A stretch of 64,000 nt of DNA from Bradyrhizobium sp. CCBAU 53340 (GCF_015291645.1 NZ_CP030055.1:5766001-5830000), one strand, 5' to 3'. Positions 44,324-53,148 are shown, numbered from the stretch's first letter. Notes: generated by a model not told the origin, from the sequence alone. Translations and numbers: made by a program.

Positions 44324-44734
44324 TCAGTAGCGTCGCAGCAGGCCGCGGTCCACGCTGGCCTCGCCATACGCGGCGCAGGCGCTGTTCGGACTCCTGATCA
44401 AATCCGTCCGGACGCGCTTGAACGTCTTGCTCGCCGTCTCGAGCACTTCAGGGCGGAATTTGCCGGGATCGTAGCTCTCGCCATCGCGGGCCTTGATGGC
44501 TGCCGAATACGCGTCGATCATCGCCATCGCTGCATTGGGGCTGCCGAGCATCCGTGCGCCGAGCTGAACGGCGCCGGCGCCATCGACCTCGTAGCCGACG
44601 CATCGCTGTTCGAGCACCACGGATGCCGTGACGAGCTGGTCGAGGAACGTCGCTTCGGCGTCGCTGAGTGGTGCGGCTCGCGTGGGCGCTGAGACGATCA
44701 TCGCGAGCAACGCAACAGCTGGCATTGCTTTCAT
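44324..44734 (-). CDS. secreted hypothetical protein
   Basis: 136-aa exported protein with signal peptide MKAMPAVALLAMIVSAPTRA, cleaved before APLSDAEATFLD. Two mature cysteines (RCVGYEV and SACAAYG) may form a disulfide. No known domain was recognised. The ATG at 44734 is preferred over one eight codons earlier because the signal peptide starts there. Confidence 0.7.
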   Translation of the reverse strand: MKAMPAVALLAMIVSAPTRAAPLSDAEATFLDQLVTASVVLEQRCVGYEVDGAGAVQLGARMLGSPNAAMAMIDAYSAAIKARDGESYDPGKFRPEVLETASKTFKRVRTDLIRSPNSACAAYGEASVDRGLLRRY

Positions 44735-44890
44735 TGTCGCGGTTCTCCCTGTGGCCATCCGCGACCGAAGCTCCGCTGCGAGTTGCGGTCGCGCGACCAG
44801 CTTCCTTGGGGCATCAGCTCCGCAAAAGCAGCGTTGATCCAGATCAATGGGTAGAAAGCCACCAACGTCCCAAGGCCGGGCGAGGCCCAG

Positions 44891-45508
44891 TCAGTGAGAG
44901 AAGACGCGCGTGCCGGGAGCCCATGCCCGCGGATTTCCGAGGGGGCTGGCTCCAATTTCCCAGCCCGCGCCGCCCCACAGGGCGTCAACCACGCCGAGAT
45001 CGCCCGCGCCGTCGCGGACAAAGAACAGGTTCGGAACGGAGCTGGTCTGCAGCGCCCCGCCTTCGCCGTTGGCCTGCAGCTTCAACAGACACCAGACATC
45101 GGCGAGTTTGCTCTCGGCGCGAGCGCCCAGCTCATCGGCGATCTGCGCGGCACTTGCAGGATTGTTCAGGACACGTGTCTGCAGAGACGTGTCGTCCGCG
45201 GCTTCGATCTTGACGGCGAACCGGCGCATGAAGGTCGCGCCGAGCCACGAAATCTTGACGCGCGCGGTCGGCGCAATGTCCTCCTTGAAATACTCGCTGG
45301 CGACGAAGGAGTCAGTCGAGGGGATGGCGGCCGTTGACGGGGGGTCGAGCGGTTCACCGGGCTTGCGCTTGAGCGAACATTCGATCTTTGCACGCGGAGC
45401 GAGCGTCACCGAACTGTCGCGATCGGCCTTGGTCTCGTCGGCGTACACGCTGAAACCCGATGCCGCCAGAACAATCACGAGACATGGGCTGAGCGCTAAG
45501 CGGCGCAT
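44891..45508 (-). CDS. secreted hypothetical protein
   Basis: 205-aa protein with signal peptide MRRLALSPCLVIVLAASGFSVYA. The body contains AKIECSLKRKPGEPLDPP, a FMRRFAVKIEAADDTSLQTRVLNNPASAAQIADELG segment and a Gly/Trp-rich end (VVDALWGGAGWEIG). I cannot assign a domain. It is 132 bp upstream of the other small secreted protein gene on the same strand and may be co-transcribed with it. Confidence 0.65.
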   Translation of the reverse strand: MRRLALSPCLVIVLAASGFSVYADETKADRDSSVTLAPRAKIECSLKRKPGEPLDPPSTAAIPSTDSFVASEYFKEDIAPTARVKISWLGATFMRRFAVKIEAADDTSLQTRVLNNPASAAQIADELGARAESKLADVWCLLKLQANGEGGALQTSSVPNLFFVRDGAGDLGVVDALWGGAGWEIGASPLGNPRAWAPGTRVFSH

Positions 45509-45708
45509 TTGTTGGCGTCCTTGAATGACCGATTCAAGAACAAGGTAAACTGTAGATTGCAGCTGTAAATCGAGGATTAGGTTTCTGGTTAAGCTTAAAG
45601 CAAGGAACTTATTTGAGGGAAATGCGAGCTATCTGCGGAACCATGTGCGTCCAACTGGCACAGCGCGATGCAGTCGACACTTCAAAACCGGATGGTCACG
45701 CGACGATT

Positions 45709-46005
45709 TTACCTGCTTGCCAGGCGCGCGATCGCTTGACTCGCCGGAGGAACCTGCGAGCCCGGTTCGGCGATTGGCCGCGGCGCGGCCCGGCAACATC
45801 TTGCCTGTGCGCGCAACGGATCTGTCCACATCCAGCGCACGCTCCAAGCTGGATTGTGGGCGTAGGCCGGAATACGCCAGAACCAGATCGTTTCGTAGAC
45901 GCTGTCCCCGAACAGCTCCACATCCGGGCGCGGCGTCGGCCAGGATACCGCCGCAACGAGCACTACCGTCAATACCGCGGCCCCTGAAAGAACCCTCTTG
46001 CGCAT
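45709..46005 (-). CDS. possible small membrane-anchored or secreted protein
   Basis: 98-aa reading frame starting MRKRVLSGAAVLTVVLVAAVSW, a plausible signal or anchor. PRPDVELFGDSVYETIWFWRIPAYAHNPAWSVRWMW follows and looks protein-like. The last 30 residues are Arg/Ala/Pro-rich and look like out-of-frame sequence, so the end may be frameshifted or the gene spurious. Weak ribosome-binding site. Confidence 0.35.
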   Translation of the reverse strand: MRKRVLSGAAVLTVVLVAAVSWPTPRPDVELFGDSVYETIWFWRIPAYAHNPAWSVRWMWTDPLRAQARCCRAAPRPIAEPGSQVPPASQAIARLASR

Positions 46006-46020
46006 TTTGCTTTTCCACAA

Positions 46021-46252
46021 TCGCTAGAATGAAAAGGCGGTCACGTCCGCGCGAAGCAATGGATAGAAGAAACGCTCATGTGTTCCGACAATAGAACGCC
46101 TATTTCCGAAAACGGAAATCCGGAACTTTACGGTGTGAATTCAGACGTTCGACGCAAGGGGCCGTTCAAACCCCCGCCGTCATCGCGGTCGTGCGCCCGC
46201 TCCCGGCCCCGCAAGCCGCACCGGGAGCGCACCTGCATTCCAGACGTCGACG
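46021..46252. other. intergenic region with short palindrome
   Basis: No gene seen. It contains a perfect inverted repeat ATTTCCG-AAAA-CGGAAAT at 46102-46119. Near the uronate-dehydrogenase stop it holds a GC-rich stem-like stretch GCTCCCGG...CCGGGAGC at about 46198-46230 that might act as a transcription end. Confidence 0.4.
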
Positions 46253-47077
46253 CTAGCGCTTGGTCCAGTCGATGATGCGGCTCGTGTCGCCATCGAACTC
46301 GTTGCTGCAGAACGCGCCGCCCTGGAAATGGTCGCCGACCGGGTCGGGCTTCAGCTTGGCCTGCTCGGCCATGGCGTGCGCGACGTGGTCCTCGGAACGT
46401 CCTGTCGGGCGATAGCCGAATTGGTAGGCGCGGCTGTTGTCCCACCAGGCGCGCTCGTTCAGCGAGGCGCCATAGAACACCTCGAAATGGACGTCGGGAT
46501 GCTCGAGGCCGATCTGGCAGAGTTGCACGAGGTCTTCGGGCTTCAGCCACATCGCGATGCGGCGATGATCGAGCGGCTTCTCGTCGCAATTGCCGATGCG
46601 GATGCAGGTGACCTTCAGTCCGTGCTTGTCGGCATAGAGCGCGCCGACCGCTTCGCCGAACACCTTGCTGACGCCGTAGCGGCCATCGGGGCGCACGGTG
46701 ACGTCGGTGCCGATCTTCTGGTGGCGCGGATAGAAGCCGACGACGTGGTTGGACGAGGCGAACACCACGCGCTTGACGCCCTTGCGATAGGCGGCCTCGA
46801 ACAGATTGTAACCGCCGATGATGTTGGCCTGGAGGATGTCGTTCCAGGGACCTTCCACCGAATAGCCGCCGAAATGGATGATGCCGTCGACGCCCTCGCA
46901 GATCGCCTCGCATTGCGCGAGGTCGGACAGGTCGGCCGCCTTGAACTGCTCGTTTGGCCTGAGATCCTTCGGCGGGCGGATGTCGGAGAGCAGCAGGTCC
47001 GGATAGATCGGCGGCAGCAGTTTGCGCAGGCGCGTTCCAATTCCGCCCGAAGCTCCCGTCATCAAGATGCGCGCCAT
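46253..47077 (-). CDS. uronate dehydrogenase-like NAD-dependent SDR
   Basis: 274-aa extended SDR/epimerase-family protein. The NAD motif TGASGGIGTRL is at about residues 7-17 and the catalytic YGVSK is in the middle. The segments GIIHFGGYSVEGPWNDILQANIIGGYNLFEAA and ASSNHVVGFYP closely resemble bacterial uronate dehydrogenases, which oxidise glucuronate and galacturonate to aldarolactones. The tail YGASLNERAWWDNSRAYQFGYRP also fits. Start ATG 47077. The divergent neighbour is a lactonase, the expected next step. Confidence 0.8.
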   Translation of the reverse strand: MARILMTGASGGIGTRLRKLLPPIYPDLLLSDIRPPKDLRPNEQFKAADLSDLAQCEAICEGVDGIIHFGGYSVEGPWNDILQANIIGGYNLFEAAYRKGVKRVVFASSNHVVGFYPRHQKIGTDVTVRPDGRYGVSKVFGEAVGALYADKHGLKVTCIRIGNCDEKPLDHRRIAMWLKPEDLVQLCQIGLEHPDVHFEVFYGASLNERAWWDNSRAYQFGYRPTGRSEDHVAHAMAEQAKLKPDPVGDHFQGGAFCSNEFDGDTSRIIDWTKR

Positions 47078-47166
47078 GTCTTTCCTCGTCTTTGGCGACC
47101 AATTTGCGGTCATAGGTCTCTAATGATAGCAGGATTGTCCAGAGGGAACGAAACGAGAGAACCGAC

Positions 47167-48144
47167 ATGAATGAGGCATCGTCCCGCACCCAGGAGCGGC
47201 CAGGCTGGCGGCCGGCGACCTATTATCCCGATCCGGCAATCAAAGCACTCGATCCCCGCTTCGAAAAATATTGGCTGAAGCTGTCGGCCGTGGAGCGGCT
47301 GGCGACCGGCCTGCGCTGGGCCGAGGGTCCGGTCTGGTTCGGCGACGGGCGCTATCTCTTGTGCAGCGACATCCCGAACCAGCGCATCATCAAATGGGAG
47401 GAAGAGACCGGCGCGGTCAGCGTGTTCCGAAAGCCCTCCAATTTCGCCAATGGCAACACGCGCGACCGCCAGGGTCGCCTGGTGACCTGCGAGCATGGCG
47501 GGCGCCGCGTCACCCGCACCGAATATGACGGCGAGATCACCGTGCTGATGGATCAATTCAACGGCAAGCGGTTGAACTCGCCGAACGATGTGGTTGTTAA
47601 ATCGGACGGCTCGATCTGGTTCACCGATCCGATCTTCGGCATCCTCGGCAATTACGAGGGCTACAAGTCAGAGCCCGAGATCGACATGAACGTCTACAGG
47701 CTCGACCCGGAGACCCGCAAAGCCACCGTCGTCGCCGAAGGCGTGCTCGGGCCGAACGGGCTCGCCTTCTCGCCGGACGAGAAAATCCTCTACCTGATCG
47801 AATCCCGCGGCGTGCCGACCCGCAAAATTCTCGCCTATGACGTCTCGCCTTCCGGTGACAAGCTTTCGAACAAGCGCGTCTTCGTCGATGCCGGCCCCGG
47901 CACGCCGGACGGTTTCCGCGTCGACATCGACGGCAATCTCTGGTGCGGCTGGGGCATGGGCGATCCCGAGCTCGACGGCGTCGTCGTGTTCGCACCCGAC
48001 GGCGTCATGATCGGGCGTATCGCATTGCCAGAACGATGTGCCAATCTCTGCTTCGGCGGCGTCAAGCGCAACCGCCTGTTCATGGCCGCGAGCCAGTCGA
48101 TCTATGCGTTGTATGTGAACACGCAAGGGGCGGTCGGCGGTTAG
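47167..48144 (+). CDS. SMP-30/gluconolactonase-like lactonase
   Basis: 325-aa six-bladed beta-propeller hydrolase. Metal-site segments are LRWAEGPVWFGDGRYL (Glu ligand), LNSPNDVVVKSDGSIWFTDP (Asn ligand) and GPNGLAFSPDEK followed by DGFRVDIDGNLWCGW (Asp ligand). It has no signal peptide, so it is cytosolic. It is divergent from the uronate-dehydrogenase-like gene with 89 bp between starts. Together they could convert an aldose or uronate to its acid through the lactone. Confidence 0.9.
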   Translation: MNEASSRTQERPGWRPATYYPDPAIKALDPRFEKYWLKLSAVERLATGLRWAEGPVWFGDGRYLLCSDIPNQRIIKWEEETGAVSVFRKPSNFANGNTRDRQGRLVTCEHGGRRVTRTEYDGEITVLMDQFNGKRLNSPNDVVVKSDGSIWFTDPIFGILGNYEGYKSEPEIDMNVYRLDPETRKATVVAEGVLGPNGLAFSPDEKILYLIESRGVPTRKILAYDVSPSGDKLSNKRVFVDAGPGTPDGFRVDIDGNLWCGWGMGDPELDGVVVFAPDGVMIGRIALPERCANLCFGGVKRNRLFMAASQSIYALYVNTQGAVGG

Positions 48145-48153
48145 CACCGCCCT

Positions 48154-48230
48154 CGTAGGGGGGCAAAGCGAAGCATGCCCACCACGTCTTGATGGTGGGT
48201 ACGTCGCTTCGCTCCTTTGCCCACCCTACG
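48154..48230. repeat. palindromic repeat family B, copy 2
   Basis: 77-bp palindrome starting CGTAGGGGGGCAAAGCGAAGC and ending GCTTCGCTCC-TTTGCCCACCCTACG. It lies just downstream of the lactonase gene. Confidence 0.85.
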
Positions 48231-48286
48231 GGACCGTCTTCGGAGCGGAGCACACGTCCGCCACTCCCTGAAATGATTGCTAAACG

Positions 48287-48712
48287 ATGGACCACCTCAA
48301 GGATCTCATTCCAACCGGGAAAGCCGACCTGGAGCGTGCTCGCGCTGCGGTTAGTGCCAGTTATCCCGAGGTGGCCCCGATCCTAGGCGAACTCATTGGC
48401 TGGCTGCGCGACGGCAATTGGCCGGTCGCGCGCATCCTGGCGCCGTTCCTGGCCTCGCTTGGGGCGCCACTCGTCCCGCACATTCGGGACGTCCTGATAT
48501 CTGACGACGATGTCTGGAAATACTGGGTGATCAGCATTCTAGTCGATGCGCTGCCAAAGGCCGATGCCGCACAGCTTCGCCCGGAGCTCGAACGTCTCTG
48601 CCATGCGCCCGGACCGCACGAAGCCGCGGAGGAGCTCGACGAGCAGGCTCGAAAGATACTTCAGAAGTTTGGCTGGCTTCGAGGCGAGCCCGCAAAGCGC
48701 CAATTGGATTGA
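48287..48712 (+). CDS. DUF5071 domain protein
   Basis: 141-aa soluble, mostly helical protein matching the DUF5071 pattern: LKDLIPTGKADLERARA, YPEVAPILGELIGWLRDGNWPVARILAPFLASLG and DDVWKYWVISILVDALP. The HEAT-like helical pairs suggest protein binding. The family is often found in polymorphic-toxin or contact-dependent contexts as an immunity-like protein, but no toxin gene is adjacent here. Confidence 0.8.
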   Translation: MDHLKDLIPTGKADLERARAAVSASYPEVAPILGELIGWLRDGNWPVARILAPFLASLGAPLVPHIRDVLISDDDVWKYWVISILVDALPKADAAQLRPELERLCHAPGPHEAAEELDEQARKILQKFGWLRGEPAKRQLD

Positions 48713-48725
48713 TTGGTCTCTCCTC

Positions 48726-48804
48726 CGTCATTGCGAGCGAAGCGAAGCAATCCAGACTATTTCTGCAGAACGATTCTGGATGCTTCGCTTCGCTCGCAAT
48801 GACG
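48726..48804. repeat. palindromic repeat family A, copy 4
   Basis: 79-bp palindrome with the CGTCATTGCGAG / CTCGCAATGACG ends, downstream of the DUF5071 gene and before the aldehyde dehydrogenase terminator. Confidence 0.9.
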
Positions 48805-48832
48805 AAGAGGAAGTGACGGCGTCAACAAGAAC

Positions 48833-48864
48833 AAAAACGCCGGAGCGGTTTCCCGCTCCGGCGT
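48833..48864 (-). terminator. rho-independent terminator of the aldehyde dehydrogenase gene
   Basis: On the minus strand a perfect 12-bp stem with arms ACGCCGGAGCGG and CCGCTCCGGCGT and a GAAA tetraloop is followed by a T-rich tail. It begins 23 bp after the stop codon at 48888. Confidence 0.92.
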
Positions 48865-48887
48865 CCTGTTCGTTCACGCGCTAAGAC

Positions 48888-50318
48888 TTACGCCGCGTTG
48901 AAGCCGGCGACGGCCTTCACCTCGAGGAAGTCTTCGAGGCCGTACTTGCCCCATTCGCGGCCGTTGCCCGACTGCTTGTAGCCGCCGAACGGCGCGGTGC
49001 GGTCGTTGGGCACGCCCTGGAGGTTGACATTGCCGGCGCGGATCTGGCGACCGACACGCTTGGCATCTTCAACCGACGGGCCCGAAACGTAGCCGGCAAG
49101 GCCATACGGCGTGTCGTTGGCGATCTTGACGGCGTCGGCTTCGTCCTTGGCGCCGAGGATGGTCAGCACCGGTCCGAAGATCTCTTCGCGGGCGATGGTC
49201 ATCTCAGGCGTGACATCGGCGAAGATGGTCGGGCGGACGTAGAAGCCCTTGTTGACGCCTTCGGGCAGGCCCGGGCCGCCGGCGACGAGCGTTGCGCCCT
49301 CGTCGATGCCCTTCTTGATCAGCGCCTGGATCTTGTCCCACTGGCCGCGGTTGACGACCGGCCCGATGGTGGTGCCATCGGCGCGCGGATCGCCTGCCTT
49401 GGTCTTGTCGGCGACGGCCTTCGCGATCGCGGCGACTTCCTTCATCTTCGACAGCGGCACGATCATGCGCGAGGGCGCGTTGCAGGACTGGCCGGAGTTG
49501 TTGAACATGTGCATCACGCCGCCGGTCACCGCCTTGGTGAGGTCGGCACCTTCGAGGATCACGTTCGGCGACTTGCCGCCGAGCTCCTGGCTGACGCGTT
49601 TCACGGTGGGAGCGGCGCGCTTGGCCACATCGATGCCGGCGCGGGTCGAGCCGGTGAAGGAGATCATGTCGATGTCGGGGTGCTCGCTCATGGCGGCGCC
49701 GACCTCGGGGCCGAGGCCGTTGACGAGGTTGAACACGCCCTTCGGCACGCCGGCTTCATGGAGGATTTCCGCAAAAATCAAAGCCGAGGTCGGCGTGAAC
49801 TCGCTGGGCTTCAGGATCATGGTGCAGCCGGCGGCGAGCGCGGGCGCGACCTTGCAGGCGATCTGGTTGAGCGGCCAATTCCAGGGCGTGATCATGCCGA
49901 CCACGCCGATCGGCTCGCGCAGCACCATGGCGGTACCGACCGGCTCCTCGAAATGATAGTTCTTGAGCACGTCGAGCGTGGTCATGAGATGGCCAAGGCC
50001 GGCGCCGGCCTGCAGTTTCTCCGCCATCGGCAGCGGCGCGCCCATCTCGTCGGAGACGGCGGCGCCGATCTCCTTGATGCGGGTCTTGTAGACCTCGATG
50101 ACTTTGCTGAGCAGCGCGACGCGCTCCTCGCGGCTGGTCTGGGAGAAGGTCGCAAAGGCGCGCTTGGCGGCGGCAACGGCCTTGTCGACATCGGCCTTGG
50201 AGCCCAGCGCAACCTCATACATCGCCTCTTCCGTCGCGGGATTGACCACGGCGGTGGACTTCTTGACGGCGGGATCGACCCAGGCGCCGTCGATGTAGAA
50301 TTGCATGCGATTGACCAT
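48888..50318 (-). CDS. NAD(P)-dependent aldehyde dehydrogenase
   Basis: 476-aa ALDH superfamily enzyme. The Asn for oxyanion stabilisation is in ITPWNWPLNQI, the catalytic glutamate in SQELGGKSPNVI and the nucleophile is about C279 in NNSGQSCNAPSRM. The end motif is FGGYKQSGNGREWGKYG. The ATG at 50318 (MVNRMQFYIDGAWVDP) has AAGAGG upstream; the longer open frame lies in repeat DNA. The subgroup acts on aromatic or semialdehyde substrates, and the substrate here is not identified. Single-gene unit with its own terminator. Confidence 0.93.
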   Translation of the reverse strand: MVNRMQFYIDGAWVDPAVKKSTAVVNPATEEAMYEVALGSKADVDKAVAAAKRAFATFSQTSREERVALLSKVIEVYKTRIKEIGAAVSDEMGAPLPMAEKLQAGAGLGHLMTTLDVLKNYHFEEPVGTAMVLREPIGVVGMITPWNWPLNQIACKVAPALAAGCTMILKPSEFTPTSALIFAEILHEAGVPKGVFNLVNGLGPEVGAAMSEHPDIDMISFTGSTRAGIDVAKRAAPTVKRVSQELGGKSPNVILEGADLTKAVTGGVMHMFNNSGQSCNAPSRMIVPLSKMKEVAAIAKAVADKTKAGDPRADGTTIGPVVNRGQWDKIQALIKKGIDEGATLVAGGPGLPEGVNKGFYVRPTIFADVTPEMTIAREEIFGPVLTILGAKDEADAVKIANDTPYGLAGYVSGPSVEDAKRVGRQIRAGNVNLQGVPNDRTAPFGGYKQSGNGREWGKYGLEDFLEVKAVAGFNAA

Positions 50319-50463
50319 CGTTAACCTCTTCTTGGGGCTTGGGGGGCGTTTCGGCAGGCATCCTTGCACGAAAGCGCCAGCAGTTGAACCCGCCATATGC
50401 GGGGCCAGCGTTGCGGCGGACGGGCGGAATATGGGACGCGACAGGGAGCGAAGCAAGCGGCAT

Positions 50464-50632
50464 GGGTCCCGGCTCTGCGCAGCAGCGTTGCACGCTGCGG
50501 CGCGTCCGGGACACGAAATTAGGAGGAGTACAAATGCTCGCGTGCCCCGGACGCCATCAGCGCGTTTACGCGCGTCTTCGACGCGCTATGGCAGCGCCTC
50601 TTCAGCGCTGCGCTGCTGAGCCGGGGCCCATG
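50464..50632. repeat. repeat family D, two units
   Basis: Two inverted units fill most of the 330-bp gap between ALDH and transketolase. Unit a (50464-50515) begins GGGTCCCGGCTCTGCGCAG and ends CGTCCGGGACACG. Unit b (50541-50632) begins CGTGCCCCGGACGC and ends GAGCCGGGGCCCATG. No gene is seen in the gap. The family recurs at 57076-57207. Confidence 0.8.
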
Positions 50633-50648
50633 CCGCCGTTTACTTCGC

Positions 50649-53012
50649 CTAAACAGCCATCTTCCGGTGCAGCACAGGCGCGCCGGTGGTGAGGCTTTCG
50701 GCCGCATCGATGATGGCGTTGGCGTCGATGCCGTAGTGCCGATAAAGGTCGGCGATGCTGCCGGTCTGACCGAACTGCTCGACGCCGAGCGCCTCGACGC
50801 GATGGCCGCGGACGCTGCCGAGCCAGCCGAGCGCGGAGGGGTGGCCGTCGATCACGGTCACGATGCCGCAGTCGCGCGGGAGCGGCGCCAGCAATTGTTC
50901 GATATGGCTGAGATGCTGCACGCCGCGCCGATCGCGCCGCAATTTCCGCGCGGCGGTCCAACCCGCATGCAGGCGATCGGCCGAAGTGATCGCGAGCAGG
51001 CCGATGTCGCGCCTGTTCTCGCCGATGAAGCCGGTGGCTTCGATCGCTTCCGGCGCCACCGCGCCGGTATAGGCGATCACGAGTTCGGCATTCGGGCCGG
51101 GCTTGCGCAGCCAATAGGCGCCGTCGGTGATGCCCTGCTGCAGCTCCGGTGTCATGATGCGCTGGGCCTGCTCGATCGAACGTGTCGAGAGCCGCAAATA
51201 CACCGAACCGCCCTCGCCCGGGTCGCGCTGCATGTACTCAAAGCCCCAGCCCATGATGACCGCGAGCTCGTCGACGAAGGCTGGCTCGAACGAGGCGAGC
51301 CCGTCCTGCGCCATGCCGATCAAGGGCGTTGCGATCGACTGGTGCGCGCCGCCCTCCGGCGCGAGCGTGATGCCCGACGGCGTTGCGGCCACCATGAAGC
51401 GTGCGTCCTGGTAGCAGGCATAGTTCAGCGCATCGAGACCGCGCTCGATGAAGGGATCGTAGAGCGTGCCGACCGGCAACAGACGCGCACCGTTGATCTG
51501 GTGCGACAGGCCGAGCGCCGAGAGCATGATGAACAAGTTCATCTCCGCGATGCCGAGTTCGAGATGCTGCCCCTTCGGGGAGAAGTCCCAATTGTAGGTC
51601 GAGGGAATTTTCTCGCTGCGGAATAAGTCGGCCTTCGCGGCGTTGGCGAACAGGCCGCGCCGGTTCACCCAGGGGCCGAGATTGGTCGAGACGGTGACGT
51701 CGGGCGAGGTCGTGACGATGCGCTTGGCCAGCTCGCTGTCGCCGCGCGCGATCTCGTTCAGCACGAGGCCAAAACCCTGCTGCGTCGACATCTGCGGCGA
51801 CGGCTTGAAGGCGAGCGGCGTGGGCACCTCGACGACGGGCGCCGTCAGCCGGCGGCCATCCCGATTGAACGGCACGCGCGCGAGGAAGGCATCGAGCTCG
51901 GTGGCGCTCTGGGTCAGGCCTTCGTACTTGTCCCATTCGTGGCCGGGGCGGATGTTCTGGCTCTCGCGGTATTTCTCCATCTGCGCGACCGTCATCAGGC
52001 CGGCATGGTTGTCCTTGTGGCCCTGGAACGGCAGGCCGACGCCTTTGATGGTGTAGGCGATGAAGCAGACCGGGCGATCATGGTCGATGGACTCGAACGC
52101 CTCGACCATGCTCGCCATGTCATGGCCGCCGAGATTCGACATCAGCGCCAGCAGCTCCTCGTCGCTACGCTTGTCGATCAGCTTCGTGATCGGGCCCTGG
52201 TCGCCGATCTCGTCATGCAGATGCTTGCGGAAGGCCGCGCCGCCCTGGAAGCACAGCGCCGCGTAGAGCGCGTTCGGGCAATTGTCGATCCAGGTCTTCA
52301 GTGCCTCGCCGCCTGCTTCCGCGAACGCCTCGCGCATGAGGCGGCCGTATTTCACGATGACGACGTCCCAGCCGAAATTGCGGAACATGGTCTCGAACTT
52401 TTCCCAGAGACCTTCGCGCACCACGGCGTCGAGCGACTGCCTGTTGTAGTCGACCACCCACCAGGTGTTGCGCAGGCCGTGCTTCCACCCCTCCGCGAGC
52501 GCCTCGAAAATGTTGCCCTCGTCCATCTCGGCATCGCCGACCAGGGCGATCATCCGCCCCTCGCGGCGATCCTTCATCCAGCCATGCGCCTTGACGTAAT
52601 CCTGCACCAATGAGGCGAACAGCGTCTGCGCAACGCCGAGGCCGACCGAGCCGGTGGAGAAATCGACGTCGTCGACGTCCTTGGTCCGCGACGGATAGGA
52701 CTGCGCGCCCTTGAAGCCGCGGAAGTTCTCAAGCTTCTCGCGGCTCTGCCGGCCGAACAGATATTGGATGGCGTGAAACACCGGGCTCGCATGCGGCTTC
52801 ACCGCGACGCGATCCTCCGGGCGCAGCACGTGGAAATACAGCGCCGACATGATAGTGGCGAGCGAAGCCGACGAGGCCTGGTGACCGCCGACCTTCAAGC
52901 CGTCCGCATTGGAGCGGACGTGGTTGGCGTGGTGGATGGTCCACGACGACAGCCACAGCGCCTTGCGGGCCAGCGCGGTCAACGTGTCGAGGCGGGCGGA
53001 ATCGACGGGCAT
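50649..53012 (-). CDS. transketolase-like, PDH E1 (AceE)-related ThDP enzyme
   Basis: 787-aa homodimeric-type ThDP enzyme. The ThDP motif begins LVGDAEMDEGNIFEALAEGW and ends VVDYNRQS. The N-terminal region GGHQASSASLATIMSALYFHVLRPEDRV and the later DFSPKGQHLELGIAEMNLF match AceE-like E1 components more than pentose-phosphate transketolases. No E2 or E3 gene is nearby. In Pseudomonas putida a comparable E1-like protein, MdeB, acts on 2-oxobutyrate beside an Lrp-type regulator, and the divergent Lrp gene here gives the same layout. The substrate remains unproven. Start ATG 53012. Confidence 0.85.
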   Translation of the reverse strand: MPVDSARLDTLTALARKALWLSSWTIHHANHVRSNADGLKVGGHQASSASLATIMSALYFHVLRPEDRVAVKPHASPVFHAIQYLFGRQSREKLENFRGFKGAQSYPSRTKDVDDVDFSTGSVGLGVAQTLFASLVQDYVKAHGWMKDRREGRMIALVGDAEMDEGNIFEALAEGWKHGLRNTWWVVDYNRQSLDAVVREGLWEKFETMFRNFGWDVVIVKYGRLMREAFAEAGGEALKTWIDNCPNALYAALCFQGGAAFRKHLHDEIGDQGPITKLIDKRSDEELLALMSNLGGHDMASMVEAFESIDHDRPVCFIAYTIKGVGLPFQGHKDNHAGLMTVAQMEKYRESQNIRPGHEWDKYEGLTQSATELDAFLARVPFNRDGRRLTAPVVEVPTPLAFKPSPQMSTQQGFGLVLNEIARGDSELAKRIVTTSPDVTVSTNLGPWVNRRGLFANAAKADLFRSEKIPSTYNWDFSPKGQHLELGIAEMNLFIMLSALGLSHQINGARLLPVGTLYDPFIERGLDALNYACYQDARFMVAATPSGITLAPEGGAHQSIATPLIGMAQDGLASFEPAFVDELAVIMGWGFEYMQRDPGEGGSVYLRLSTRSIEQAQRIMTPELQQGITDGAYWLRKPGPNAELVIAYTGAVAPEAIEATGFIGENRRDIGLLAITSADRLHAGWTAARKLRRDRRGVQHLSHIEQLLAPLPRDCGIVTVIDGHPSALGWLGSVRGHRVEALGVEQFGQTGSIADLYRHYGIDANAIIDAAESLTTGAPVLHRKMAV

Positions 53013-53098
53013 GGCAAATGCTCCCGGGAAAACAGGTGAGACCATGATACGCCTGCGGCCGCCGCCAAACTTCTCAATTTTTCGCGCCATACCCACAG

Positions 53099-53121
53099 AT
53101 ATTGGGATATTTTACCAATAT
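53099..53121. promoter_or_regulatory. Lrp/AsnC-type operator
   Basis: Inverted repeat ATATTGG-N9-CCAATAT with an AT-rich core (GATATTTTA), between the divergent transketolase-like and Lrp genes and 28 bp before the Lrp start. The size and AT-rich centre fit an Lrp-family site. Confidence 0.7.
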
Positions 53122-53148
53122 ACCCCGACAAAAACAGGTTTCATCCCA

